DNA of 44,414 nucleotides, taken from NCBI GenBank assembly GCA_022865785.1, contig JALHTJ010000039.1:1-44414 (forward strand), in the 5' to 3' direction. Below are positions 25,423 through 34,815 of this stretch, in pieces. The notes beneath the pieces are model-generated. The model did not search any database. It was given only the letters and a program-made list of their open reading frames with translations, and was not told where the DNA came from. Every line of letters starts with the position of its first letter. The stretch's first letter is position 1. This DNA comes from Candidatus Aminicenantota bacterium (GTDB lineage: Bacteria > Acidobacteriota > Aminicenantia > UBA2199). A program made the position numbers and the translations under genes.

Positions 25423-26472
25423 TCAGTCGCCGTGGAGAGGAGAAGGGCCAATGGGGCCGAGAGAACCGTAAATGGCCTCGGCTGCCAGGCGGTTGGCGAC
25501 TTCGTTGGGGTGGGCGTTGCTTGGCAGGGTCCAAAGAAGTTCTGATTTTTTGCCCAGAAATTTCGGCAAGAGGTTGATGCAGTCAATCCCGTTCTGCTGG
25601 CAGAAACGGACGATTTCATCGATCTCTTTTGTGAATGGATAGCGCCGATCCAGGTCGACGAGCAGTGGAAAAACGATCACTTTCAGGGCGATGCCCCGTT
25701 GCCGGCAGCCGGAAGCGATAGCCAGCAGGTTGGCCTGCGCCCTTTGCCAGCGTTGCGCCCGTTCCGGGCCGAGAAAGTAGGCATCGTGAACGTTGGCAAT
25801 AAAATCCCTGCGCATCCTGGTGCGGATGAATCTTTCGCGAAAGAAATGCACCAGCCGGATGTGCCTGCTCCAAAACCCTTTTTCTTCCTGCAGCTCTTCG
25901 GTGGTTCGGCTGTCAATGGTCATGGAGGCACGCTTGACATAGGCGTCGTTCAGATTGAACGAGATCATTACCATGTCAGGATTAAAGTTGTAGCCGCGCA
26001 CTCTCATGAATCTCTGGTAATAAGCCGCGGAAGCGCCCGGCTGGGAGGCATTGATCAATTCGATCAGGCGGGACGGGTTTTTCAATTGCAGCCAGCATTC
26101 CAGCAGTTTAAAGAAAATGCGCCTGTTGTCAAATACTCCCCAACCCCAGGCAAAGGAATCTCCCAGACCAAGGATGCGATAAGATCCGACTGGTTTGGCC
26201 AGTGGATAATCATATTCGCGCAGCCGGGTGCCCAGGACCGGATAATTGTGGTGCTGCAAGGCGGGACGTTCCATGCACGTCCTGTTAAAAAAAGGATCCC
26301 CAGGAGGATAGCGATGTTTGGCTTCTTTGCTGAGCCGCATTTGCTTTTGGGGCGTCCAGGTTGTTTGGGAATTTGAGCTGAGTCGGAGAAACAGCTCGGC
26401 ACCAGCAAGCGGGATAAGTATCCCCATCAAAGGAAGAAATATTTTAAGAATGACGGTCCGCTTCGGCATCAT
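25423..26472 (-). CDS. SGNH/GDSL hydrolase
   Basis: ILGLGDSFAWGWGVFD; NASQPGASAAYYQRF; NAHPNEVANRLAAEAI. Confidence 0.8.
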   Translation of the reverse strand: MMPKRTVILKIFLPLMGILIPLAGAELFLRLSSNSQTTWTPQKQMRLSKEAKHRYPPGDPFFNRTCMERPALQHHNYPVLGTRLREYDYPLAKPVGSYRILGLGDSFAWGWGVFDNRRIFFKLLECWLQLKNPSRLIELINASQPGASAAYYQRFMRVRGYNFNPDMVMISFNLNDAYVKRASMTIDSRTTEELQEEKGFWSRHIRLVHFFRERFIRTRMRRDFIANVHDAYFLGPERAQRWQRAQANLLAIASGCRQRGIALKVIVFPLLVDLDRRYPFTKEIDEIVRFCQQNGIDCINLLPKFLGKKSELLWTLPSNAHPNEVANRLAAEAIYGSLGPIGPSPLHGD

Positions 26473-26640
26473 TCCGGCATCGGCAATTTTATTTTTACGA
26501 CAAATGGCAGCACCATTCTATAATTTCGCATGTTGGAAGTCTAAAATAAACGCCGCCAAATGTCAATCGCGCTACCGGGCAGCCAGTTGACAACAACGGT
26601 TTTTAATGATAAATTTAATATTCACTCAAGAGAAACAATA

Positions 26641-28461
26641 ATGTTAATATTAGGAATTTCCGCCTTTTATCATGACAGCGCGGTTTGCCTGATCGATGAC
26701 GGCAAGCTGGTCTTTGCCGCCCAGGAAGAACGCTTCTCGCGCAAGAAACACGACTCGGAATTCCCGGAAAAAGCCCTAAAAAGATGCCTGGAATACTGCG
26801 GCATCCAGGCGGCGGATCTCGACGGCGTCGTGTTCTATGAAAAAAATTTCTCCAAGCTCGACCGCCTGTTCTCCACCTACATGCAGTTCGCCCCGGCCGG
26901 CATCCGCAGCTTTCTTTCGGCGGTTCCGGTCTGGGCCAAACAGAAAATCTTCATCAAGGAGATCATCAGGGAAAAACTGGGACGCGACGACCTGCCCATC
27001 TACTTCAGCAGCCACCACGAAGCGCATATCGCCTCGGCATTTTATCCCTCGCCCTTCCAGGATGCCGCGGTCATCACCGTTGACGGTGTCGGCGAATGGG
27101 ACACCCTGACCATCGCCCGGGCCGTTGGTAACGATTTTTCGATCCTGAAACGCATCACCTTCCCCCATTCATTGGGACTTTTGTATTCGGCTTTAACCTA
27201 CTTTACCGGCTTCAAGGTCAATTCCGGCGAGTACAAGCTGATGGGTTTGGCGCCATACGGAGAACCCGTTTACCGCGACCTCATATTGCAAAAGTTGATC
27301 GACGTCAAGGAAGACGGCTCGTTCCGCCTGAACCTGAAATATTTCAATTTCCATACCGGTTTGACCATGACCGGAAAGAAGTTCGCCAAACTTTTCGGCG
27401 TCAGCCGCCGCAAACCGGAAACCGAATTGCGCCAGGTGGACATGGACCTCGCCGCCTCCATCCAGCTGGTGCTGGAAGAGATCATGGAAAAGATCGTCCG
27501 CTACGCCAAGGCCCATATCGCTTCCGACAACCTTTGCCTGGCTGGCGGCGTGGCTTTGAACTGCGTGGCCAACGGCAAAATACTGAAAAAACAGATATTC
27601 AAGAACATATGGATCCAGCCGGCCGCCGGCGATGCCGGCGGCGCCCTCGGTGCCGCGCTGTATTTCTGGTATCAGCATCTGAAAAACAAACGCCAGGCTG
27701 ACGGCGAAGTTTCGGCCCAGGGCGGTTCCTTCCTTGGGCCCCATTATTCCGCAGCCGAGATCAAGGCTTTCCTCGAAGAAAAGCAGATCAAGTACCAGGA
27801 ATTCGAACGCGCCGAATTGTGCGTCAAGGTGGCGCAATTGATCGCCGACCAGAAAATCATTGGCTTTTTTCAGGGCCGGATGGAATTCGGGCCTCGGGCT
27901 CTCGGCGGCCGCAGCATCATCGGCGATGCCCGCTCGGCGGCCATGCAGTCAAAAATGAACCTCAAGATCAAGTTTCGCGAATCCTTCCGCCCTTTCGCCC
28001 CTTCCATGCTGGAAGAGTGCACCGGCGAATATTTCGATTTTCACCAGCCCTCGCCATACATGCTGCTGGTCTACAACATCAAGGAAAAATACCGCATTCC
28101 CATCGCGGCCGAGGCGACTGGGAAAAAGGGGCTGGCCAAGCTGGCGGTTACACGCTCGACCGTGCCGGCCATCACCCATGTCGATTACTCGGCCCGTCTG
28201 CACACGGTCAACCGCAAAACCAATCCCTATTACTACGATGTCATTTCCGCCTTCCAGCAATTGACCGGCTGCCCGGTGATCATCAACACTTCCTTCAACG
28301 TGCGCGGCGAACCGATCGTTGAAAGCCCCGCCGACGCCTACCGTTGTTTTTCCCGGACCAATATAGATTTCCTGGTGCTGGAAAATTTTTTGATCGAGAA
28401 GCAGAAACAGGATTTTATTGCCGTCGATGAAGACTGGATGAAGGAATTCCCCTTAGACTGA
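26641..28461 (+). CDS. NodU-family carbamoyltransferase
   Basis: MLILGISAFYHDSAVCLIDDGKLVFAAQEERFSRKKHD; SSHHEAHIASAF; CLAGGVALNCVANGKI; GRMEFGPRALGGRSIIGDAR; full length from ATG 26641. Confidence 0.95.
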   Translation: MLILGISAFYHDSAVCLIDDGKLVFAAQEERFSRKKHDSEFPEKALKRCLEYCGIQAADLDGVVFYEKNFSKLDRLFSTYMQFAPAGIRSFLSAVPVWAKQKIFIKEIIREKLGRDDLPIYFSSHHEAHIASAFYPSPFQDAAVITVDGVGEWDTLTIARAVGNDFSILKRITFPHSLGLLYSALTYFTGFKVNSGEYKLMGLAPYGEPVYRDLILQKLIDVKEDGSFRLNLKYFNFHTGLTMTGKKFAKLFGVSRRKPETELRQVDMDLAASIQLVLEEIMEKIVRYAKAHIASDNLCLAGGVALNCVANGKILKKQIFKNIWIQPAAGDAGGALGAALYFWYQHLKNKRQADGEVSAQGGSFLGPHYSAAEIKAFLEEKQIKYQEFERAELCVKVAQLIADQKIIGFFQGRMEFGPRALGGRSIIGDARSAAMQSKMNLKIKFRESFRPFAPSMLEECTGEYFDFHQPSPYMLLVYNIKEKYRIPIAAEATGKKGLAKLAVTRSTVPAITHVDYSARLHTVNRKTNPYYYDVISAFQQLTGCPVIINTSFNVRGEPIVESPADAYRCFSRTNIDFLVLENFLIEKQKQDFIAVDEDWMKEFPLD

Positions 28462-28853
28462 TGAAAAAAGTAACCTATCAACCCAAGCAGGTCAGGATTT
28501 TTTTGATCCTTTTGCTCGCGCTGTTATTCGTGCTGACTTTCAGGTTTACCCGGCACGGGGCCACGGAGACCCGTTGGTTCATCCTGGCGGCCGAGGCCGC
28601 GGCCGTCGGCGCCTTGCTGGCCTTCCCCAAGGTATTCTTCCCCGCTTTCAAGGTGATCATGATCGCCAGCAGCCGCCTGGGCAGTTTCATTTTCGCCGTG
28701 CTCGCCATAATGGTGTTTTTTCTGATCCTGACTCCGATGGCTCTAGTGATGAGATTTTTCGGAAAAAAATTCATGGATCCCGACCCGAACTCTTCCCTGT
28801 CCTCGTATTACAGCGAGGCCGAAACAGGGCACGACATAACAAAACAATATTAG
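28461..28853 (+). CDS. SxtJ-like membrane protein
   Basis: 130 aa; SRLGSFIFAVLAIMVFFLILTPMALVMRFFGKKFMDPDPNSSLSSYY; 1-nt overlap with carbamoyltransferase. Confidence 0.85.
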   Translation: MKKVTYQPKQVRIFLILLLALLFVLTFRFTRHGATETRWFILAAEAAAVGALLAFPKVFFPAFKVIMIASSRLGSFIFAVLAIMVFFLILTPMALVMRFFGKKFMDPDPNSSLSSYYSEAETGHDITKQY

Positions 28854-28865
28854 GAGCTGCGCATC

Positions 28866-29024
28866 ATGGCCAAATTGTCAATATTGAAGGAAATGTGGGA
28901 ATTCATTAAGCATAAGAAAAAGTACTGGTTGCTCCCCATTGTCATCACCCTATTTTTACTTGGCCTGTTGCTTTTTTTGACCGAGGGCAGCGCCATCGCC
29001 CCTTTTATCTATACACTTTTTTAA
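28866..29024 (+). CDS. DUF5989-like small membrane protein
   Basis: 52 aa, not in ORF track: MAKLSILKEMWEFIKHKKKYWLLPIVITLFLLGLLLFLTEGSAIAPFIYTLF*. Confidence 0.85.
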   Translation: MAKLSILKEMWEFIKHKKKYWLLPIVITLFLLGLLLFLTEGSAIAPFIYTLF

Positions 29025-29089
29025 TCCGCGCCCATAGCCAGTGGGTTCCCTGGCGCCAACGGGATCGCTGGCCGTGGAATCGTCCGGGA

Positions 29090-30118
29090 TCAGGACAATT
29101 TTTTTAAAATCTTCAATATTTTTTCCTTGACCGGCCGCCGGTGCGGCGATCCGGCTTTTTCAGCAACCAGGCGGTCGTAGTTGTTTTTGAACCAGTCAAA
29201 GCTTTCGCGGAACATCTCATCGTTGGAATACCTGGCTTTCCAGCCCAGGCGCAGCAGCGGTTCCATGTCAAAATAAAAAGCCTTGTGATAGGTCAGGTAA
29301 TGCCAGGGAGCCAGTGGGCTCAAACCGGCCAGGTCCAGCAGGCGCAGGGAGTTCACCGACAGCCAGACAGGCAGGCTTTTTACCAAGGAACTTGAACCGA
29401 CGTGCTGGATCAGGTTCTCCAAGCCCTGGCGCAGGGTGCCGAAGCGGTCCGTGCCCACGTTGTAGACACCGGGCTGCCCCTTGTCCAGGGCCAGCATGTA
29501 TGCATCCATCAGGTCATGGGCGTGCACGAACTGGAATTTCACGTCCCCGGTGCCGATCACGTAAACATTGCGGTTCTCCGCTATCCATTCGAAGAGGATC
29601 TGAAAGATGCCGAGGCGGCCTTCGCCGAGAATGGTGCGCGGGCGGATGACGATCAGCGGCAAGTTTCCTTTGGCGCATGCTTCCTGAACCGCCAGTTCCC
29701 CGGCCAGTTTGGCCCTGCCATAGACCTCGATGGGGTGCGGCGGCGTTTCAACGGTGATCGGGTTAGAAAGTGGGGCCCCGAAAAGCGAACTGGAACTCAT
29801 GTGGATGAAAACCTTTACCCCGGCCTGCAGCGCCTCTTCTGCGGCGACGCGGCTGCCATCGACGTTGACCTCCCAGAATTTTTTACCCGACTTGGTCAGG
29901 GGCACCAGCGCGACGTTGTGGTGCACGATGTCAATGCCGCGCATGGCCGCGGCCACGCCGGCGCGGTCGCGGATATCGCAATTGACGAATTCGATCGCCG
30001 CCGGCCGGGAGGTGTCCTCCCAGATGTCCAATACTTTGACCTCTTCGCCGCGGGCCAGCAGCCGCTTGGCGATCAGGTTGCCCAAAAAACCGGAGCCTCC
30101 GGTCACCAGGTGTTTCAT
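29090..30118 (-). CDS. NAD-dependent epimerase/dehydratase
   Basis: LVTGGSGFLGNLIAKRL; SSSSLFG; YGRAK; SD GGAGG 8 nt upstream. Confidence 0.9.
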   Translation of the reverse strand: MKHLVTGGSGFLGNLIAKRLLARGEEVKVLDIWEDTSRPAAIEFVNCDIRDRAGVAAAMRGIDIVHHNVALVPLTKSGKKFWEVNVDGSRVAAEEALQAGVKVFIHMSSSSLFGAPLSNPITVETPPHPIEVYGRAKLAGELAVQEACAKGNLPLIVIRPRTILGEGRLGIFQILFEWIAENRNVYVIGTGDVKFQFVHAHDLMDAYMLALDKGQPGVYNVGTDRFGTLRQGLENLIQHVGSSSLVKSLPVWLSVNSLRLLDLAGLSPLAPWHYLTYHKAFYFDMEPLLRLGWKARYSNDEMFRESFDWFKNNYDRLVAEKAGSPHRRPVKEKILKILKKLS

Positions 30119-30169
30119 TTATTAATCCTCCATGATTCTGCTTTTTGAAAACCGCATCCATTCGCTGGG

Positions 30170-31222
30170 TTATATTTTTCCATACGTGTCCAACACCCAT
30201 TTCAGGCTGCGCCGCATGCCTTCTTTCAATGAAATTTTCGGATCATAATTCAGTATGGTTTTGGCTTTGTCAATTGAGCAGGCAATGGTTTTATTCATTT
30301 CTGAAAGGACGTGAACCTTCTGGTTGTACAAACCCAGACCCTGGATCATCCGATCGGCCAGGGTGGCGATTTCACCGCTCAAAAAAGGAAGTTTGAGCCG
30401 TTTGTGGGCCACCGGGATGGAAAATTCATTTTCCAACAGGTTTTCAATCGTGACAATGATTTCGTTCATGGTATAGGGCTGCGCATCGGCAATCCAGAAT
30501 ACTTGGCCATTGGCCGCCTCTTTTTTTTCACACAATATCATCCCCTGGCTGATGTTTTCCACATAGGCCATGGAACGCCTGTTTTCCCCGTTTCCTACCA
30601 GAGGCACCTTTCCATCGCGAATCATTCGAAAAAACAGGGATTGCCGCTCCGGCTGAAAAGGACCATAAAACCAGGGGGATCGCACGATGACGATTTCAAT
30701 TTTCCCCCGCTGCTGAAATTCTTTTAGCAGCAATTCCATTTGCATCTTGGAACGGCCGTAATTCATGTATGGATGGTAGGGAGAACTTTCATCGAAGCGA
30801 TGTTCAGGTCCCGGATTGGTGCCGAGCGGAGAATTGGATGACATGGCAATCACCCGTTTGACGCCGGCCGCTTCCGCCGCCTGCAGCAGGTTCAGCGTAC
30901 CCGTGACATTCACTTCATACAGTTCACTGACGCGGCGCCGGGGATGGATCAGCCCCGCGCAATGGAACAGGGTGCCGCCGGCCGCGTCCCGGCAAAAATT
31001 TATAACCGCATCCGCTTCACACAGATCGCCACCGTGAAATTCAATGTCAGGTGCAATACGTTTCAGCCGTGACAGATCGTCCGCTTGCAGCGTCAGGCAG
31101 CGGATCCGCCGGTTGGCAGCAGGATTCTGCATAGCAGGAATATTGTCAAATCCCTTGACCAGATTTTGCACCAACTGGGTTCCGAGCCACCCGGTTGCCC
31201 CGGTTACAAGTGTTAGCGACAT
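30170..31222 (-). CDS. NAD-dependent epimerase/dehydratase
   Basis: LVTGATGWLGTQLVQNL; MSSNSPLG; YGRSK; SD AGGAG upstream. Confidence 0.9.
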   Translation of the reverse strand: MSLTLVTGATGWLGTQLVQNLVKGFDNIPAMQNPAANRRIRCLTLQADDLSRLKRIAPDIEFHGGDLCEADAVINFCRDAAGGTLFHCAGLIHPRRRVSELYEVNVTGTLNLLQAAEAAGVKRVIAMSSNSPLGTNPGPEHRFDESSPYHPYMNYGRSKMQMELLLKEFQQRGKIEIVIVRSPWFYGPFQPERQSLFFRMIRDGKVPLVGNGENRRSMAYVENISQGMILCEKKEAANGQVFWIADAQPYTMNEIIVTIENLLENEFSIPVAHKRLKLPFLSGEIATLADRMIQGLGLYNQKVHVLSEMNKTIACSIDKAKTILNYDPKISLKEGMRRSLKWVLDTYGKI

Positions 31223-31238
31223 TGTTTGCTCCTAGATA

Positions 31239-32696
31239 TTATTTTTTTCTGTTGGCGATGAAATGATTGGCATTGCGCAGAGCCAGGGCCATGACCGTCC
31301 CCTGGGGATTGACCCCGGGCGAATCGGGGATGAGGCTGGCATCGCCTATATAAAGATTATCGAAGCCGTGTACGCGGCCGAAGGAATCGGCGGCACACAA
31401 TTGGAGATTCTCGCCCATGGGGCAGGAACTGAATACGTGCACACTGCTCAGGCTCATATCCGCGAAAGGGATGTTGCGCTGCATGTATTGCCGGCATTCC
31501 CCCAGCGAATCGATGTGGGCCGGTTGGCGCAGGGACGGGAAAATCTTTTTGGCGCCTGCCGCAAAGAGAACTTCGCCGATATAGGCCATCCCCCTGCTCA
31601 AATGAACTTGATCGGCCTTGGAAAGATTGTAAATCCCTACGGCTTCACCGCTGAAGGGGAAAGCGCGGACGATGCCCTTGCCCGTGCCGCAGCAGGCAAC
31701 ATAATATAGCGCCATTTTGTGCCATTCCCTCATTTGCGGCTGGTTGATCTCCCAATTTTCGGAAAGGTTCATAGCCAGAAAACCCGGAGTGAACACCGAG
31801 CCGCCGATGGTGATATCCGGCCAGAAATGGGTTACTTGATACACTGGCAACGCCGAAAGGTGCGAATCCAGCTGTTCGTCGAACAAAGCGGCGACTTTGA
31901 TCATGGGATGGATGCGCAGGCTGTTGCCGACATTTCTCTTTATGCCACTGTGGCGCAGCAAGGCCGGTGTCTGGATGGCTCCGCCGCAGACGAAAACATT
32001 TTCCGCCTCGATCTCGATTTTCCTCCTGCCGCCATCGTCGTCCCGAGCCACAGCCAGCACGCGGTTTACTTTTTTCCCGTCGTGGCGGATGCTGACGACC
32101 CGGCAATTTGTCAGCAATCCGGCTCCCGCTTGTAAAGCCCGGGGAATGTAGGTCAGCGACATGGAACGTTTGGCGCCAGGCACGAAAGGACTTCCGGGAC
32201 CGTTGATGTTTTGCGCACGCGGCACTTCCATGAATTCCCAGTTCAACGCTTCCAGACCTTTGCGCAGCAATTCCGAGCTTCGGGGCGATTGCTCGGAATT
32301 GCAGAACGAAACATTGAGTTCCTTTTCGATTTCCGGATAAAGCGCATTCAGGCCCGCGATGGTCAAATCCCTGATCGCGTAGTTTTCCCGCCAGCGTTCG
32401 ATGGCCTGGGGCATGGAACGGTGCCAGAAGGCGCTGTTGATCTCGGTGCCGCCGCCCACGCAGCGGCCTTCGACAAAAGCAATTTTCACGTTACCCAGAA
32501 TCGGCGATAAGCCGTTGTTCCGGTACCACAGGCGCATTGCCTCCGGAGAATGAGTGGGGATGCTATTCTTGATTACATTACCCCCTTCCTCGACGATCAG
32601 CACTTGCCAACCGGCTTCCGCCAGCTTCGCGGCCGTAATGGCGCCGCCGGCACCGGAACCGATAACCAACACCTGGGTCTTTATTTTTTCTTTCAT
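31239..32696 (-). CDS. GMC-family FAD-dependent oxidoreductase
   Basis: VLVIGSGAGGAITAAKLAEAGWQVLIVEEGG; SSVHVFSSCPMG; FDNLYIGDASLIPDSPGVNPQGTVMALA. Confidence 0.92.
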   Translation of the reverse strand: MKEKIKTQVLVIGSGAGGAITAAKLAEAGWQVLIVEEGGNVIKNSIPTHSPEAMRLWYRNNGLSPILGNVKIAFVEGRCVGGGTEINSAFWHRSMPQAIERWRENYAIRDLTIAGLNALYPEIEKELNVSFCNSEQSPRSSELLRKGLEALNWEFMEVPRAQNINGPGSPFVPGAKRSMSLTYIPRALQAGAGLLTNCRVVSIRHDGKKVNRVLAVARDDDGGRRKIEIEAENVFVCGGAIQTPALLRHSGIKRNVGNSLRIHPMIKVAALFDEQLDSHLSALPVYQVTHFWPDITIGGSVFTPGFLAMNLSENWEINQPQMREWHKMALYYVACCGTGKGIVRAFPFSGEAVGIYNLSKADQVHLSRGMAYIGEVLFAAGAKKIFPSLRQPAHIDSLGECRQYMQRNIPFADMSLSSVHVFSSCPMGENLQLCAADSFGRVHGFDNLYIGDASLIPDSPGVNPQGTVMALALRNANHFIANRKK

Positions 32697-33094
32697 GACT
32701 GGGGCTCGGCGGCCAGGCGACCGATTCTGGCCTCAAGCGCTTGCAGCACCAGCGGATGGTCGAGATAGGAAAGCAAAACACAGCTGCGAATCAATTTGAT
32801 GAAATCCCGCATCAAGCCGATGGGGCTGCGGCTCCAGAAACGGACATATTGGCCCTGCTTTTCCTGGTCGATGCGGGTAAACGGCAGGCCGAACCGTAAG
32901 CAGGACAAATAGTTGAACACATGCAGGGCCAGTATATACGGCACTTTTAAATAAGCCGGCATGGCCAGGATCTGACCGGCAAGATAGCTGCTGACCTTTT
33001 CTTCCACCAACACTTTTTCCGCGGCGGTCAGCAGCGGTTCTTTAGGGTACAGTGAACGCGCCATGAAAAGCAAGAGCCTATGATTCAATTTCAT
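32693..33094 (-). CDS. small helical protein coupled to GMC oxidoreductase
   Basis: 133 aa, 4-nt overlap; LTAAEKVLVEEKVSSYL...RFGLPFTRIDQEKQGQYVRFWSRSPIGLMRDFIKLIRSCVLLSYLDHPLV resembles the N-terminal helical region of some FAO/GMC oxidoreductases. Confidence 0.75.
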   Translation of the reverse strand: MKLNHRLLLFMARSLYPKEPLLTAAEKVLVEEKVSSYLAGQILAMPAYLKVPYILALHVFNYLSCLRFGLPFTRIDQEKQGQYVRFWSRSPIGLMRDFIKLIRSCVLLSYLDHPLVLQALEARIGRLAAEPQS

Positions 33095-33105
33095 TTTCTC
33101 TCATA

Positions 33106-34689
33106 CTACCAGATGGGGGTCACTTTCAGCCAGTTGAAATCCTGGGCCAGCTTAGCGATGATCCAGGCGTTGTTGATCAGGACCAGGGCGATGACGGTCA
33201 AAACAGCGCCGCGGTATTTCCCGTGCACCTGCCAGCAATGGTCCCGGAACCCGTAGGCGCTGATAAGCATCATGGCCGGAATCATCAAATCGAGATGCTT
33301 GGTCATCCTCCAATCCACTAGCGAAAACACGAGCGCTGTTGAAACGACAATGAACAACAACACCATCTCACGGGGGAAGGCCTGCCGGTTCTTGAACATG
33401 AGCATCGACGAAGCCAGAAACAATACGATAAAAAAAGCACCATAGTTGAAAGCAAACATGGCCCACAGTCCGCCGATGGAAGGATAATTCATCCCGGGAA
33501 TGGGATTTTGATGCAGCAGCCGATCGATGCCATGGCGCTGGAATTGATCTTCCAAGAGACTTTGCGGATGGATGAGAAAACCATAAGCGTAAAGCAACAG
33601 CATGCCGATCACAAGTCCAATAAGCGTTTTATTGAGCAATATTTTTTTGAAATTCGTTTTCTGATGAAGAAGCCAGAAACCCACAGCCAACCCCAGGATG
33701 ATCACGCATTTCTGATTGACGGTGGCCAGAAGCAAAGGCGTCAACCAGTCTTCGCGATTTCTGATGAAATGGTATATGGCCAGCAGCAAAAAGAGATTGC
33801 TGATATTCTGGTACCCGGCATATGAATTCCTGACAAATATTTCAGGCAGGGTCAAAAAAATGAGACTCAACGTAAAGGCCAGTGAATGAGAATGAACGAT
33901 TTCAGCTATGATTGCGAACAACAGCAAGGCCAGCATGATCGAGATGAAAATCGAAGTGGTCCGGGTTTCCAAAATGACCCGGTCTGCCTGCCTGGGAAAC
34001 CAGCGCATGAATTCGGCATGCCACATGCGCACGATATTTTTTTTAAAATCCGGCAGATTCAACGCCGCCAGGGATGTATCGTAGTAGTGCTTTACCCGCT
34101 CCAGGTTATCGGTCAAAACCAGGGGGAAGGCATAGATGAAATGAGAGGTCGGCCCCTTGGCCAGGTAAAAAGGGACACGGGTTTCGATGCAGTAAGGTTT
34201 TAAGGTTTTTGCCAGCCCATAGGCCGGGCACTCCATGACCGCGTCATGGTCCTGCAGTACCGGTACTACCCGCACTGCACCCCAGAAAGACAACCCCCCG
34301 GCAACGAAAATCACCATGGTCGCAAATAGATAGAAGTGCTTGTCTTTTTTCTCAAAGACGATTTCCTTTTTTCTCACTAAATTGAAAATCAGGAAAAAAT
34401 TGCCCAGTAAAAGCAGCGCCGCCAAATAGGAGGGTTGCCGTAGCGGCATGCTTATGAAGACGGAGATTGCAAAGACCGCCATGGAAATAACGGTCGAATA
34501 AACAAAACCGCGCACGATTTTCAGCAAGCCGTTGCTTTGCGAAAACAAGACCAGGCCGGCGGCCGGAAATAGAAAGATCAGGGTCAAGGCGGCGAATTGG
34601 CTGACATAAGGAAGTTTGCTGTAAAGAAGGACGATGCCCAGCGCAGCAGATAAATTGAATACGGCAATGACCTGCAATTTTCTATTCAT
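33106..34689 (-). CDS. polytopic membrane protein, GT-C-like
   Basis: 527 aa; about 12 TM segments; VVPVLQDHDAVMECPAYGLAKTLKPYC extracytoplasmic loop. Confidence 0.7.
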   Translation of the reverse strand: MNRKLQVIAVFNLSAALGIVLLYSKLPYVSQFAALTLIFLFPAAGLVLFSQSNGLLKIVRGFVYSTVISMAVFAISVFISMPLRQPSYLAALLLLGNFFLIFNLVRKKEIVFEKKDKHFYLFATMVIFVAGGLSFWGAVRVVPVLQDHDAVMECPAYGLAKTLKPYCIETRVPFYLAKGPTSHFIYAFPLVLTDNLERVKHYYDTSLAALNLPDFKKNIVRMWHAEFMRWFPRQADRVILETRTTSIFISIMLALLLFAIIAEIVHSHSLAFTLSLIFLTLPEIFVRNSYAGYQNISNLFLLLAIYHFIRNREDWLTPLLLATVNQKCVIILGLAVGFWLLHQKTNFKKILLNKTLIGLVIGMLLLYAYGFLIHPQSLLEDQFQRHGIDRLLHQNPIPGMNYPSIGGLWAMFAFNYGAFFIVLFLASSMLMFKNRQAFPREMVLLFIVVSTALVFSLVDWRMTKHLDLMIPAMMLISAYGFRDHCWQVHGKYRGAVLTVIALVLINNAWIIAKLAQDFNWLKVTPIW

Positions 34690-34815
34690 TAACTTTTTTC
34701 GAAATTGAGTTTTATTGGAAATTCTATATTAACAAAGGGGCGGCCCGAAGTCAAATAAAAGGGAAATTTAAGCTCCGGGGTATGCTTGGGACCGGCGATT
34801 GTGATAGAATGGCCA

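Noticed and set aside
25699-26376. 225-aa + strand ORF
   Set aside because: Antisense to SGNH hydrolase 25423-26472.
27193-27837. 214-aa - strand ORF
   Set aside because: Antisense to the carbamoyltransferase; shadow ORF.
29402-30148. 248-aa + strand ORF
   Set aside because: Antisense shadow of epimerase 29090-30118.
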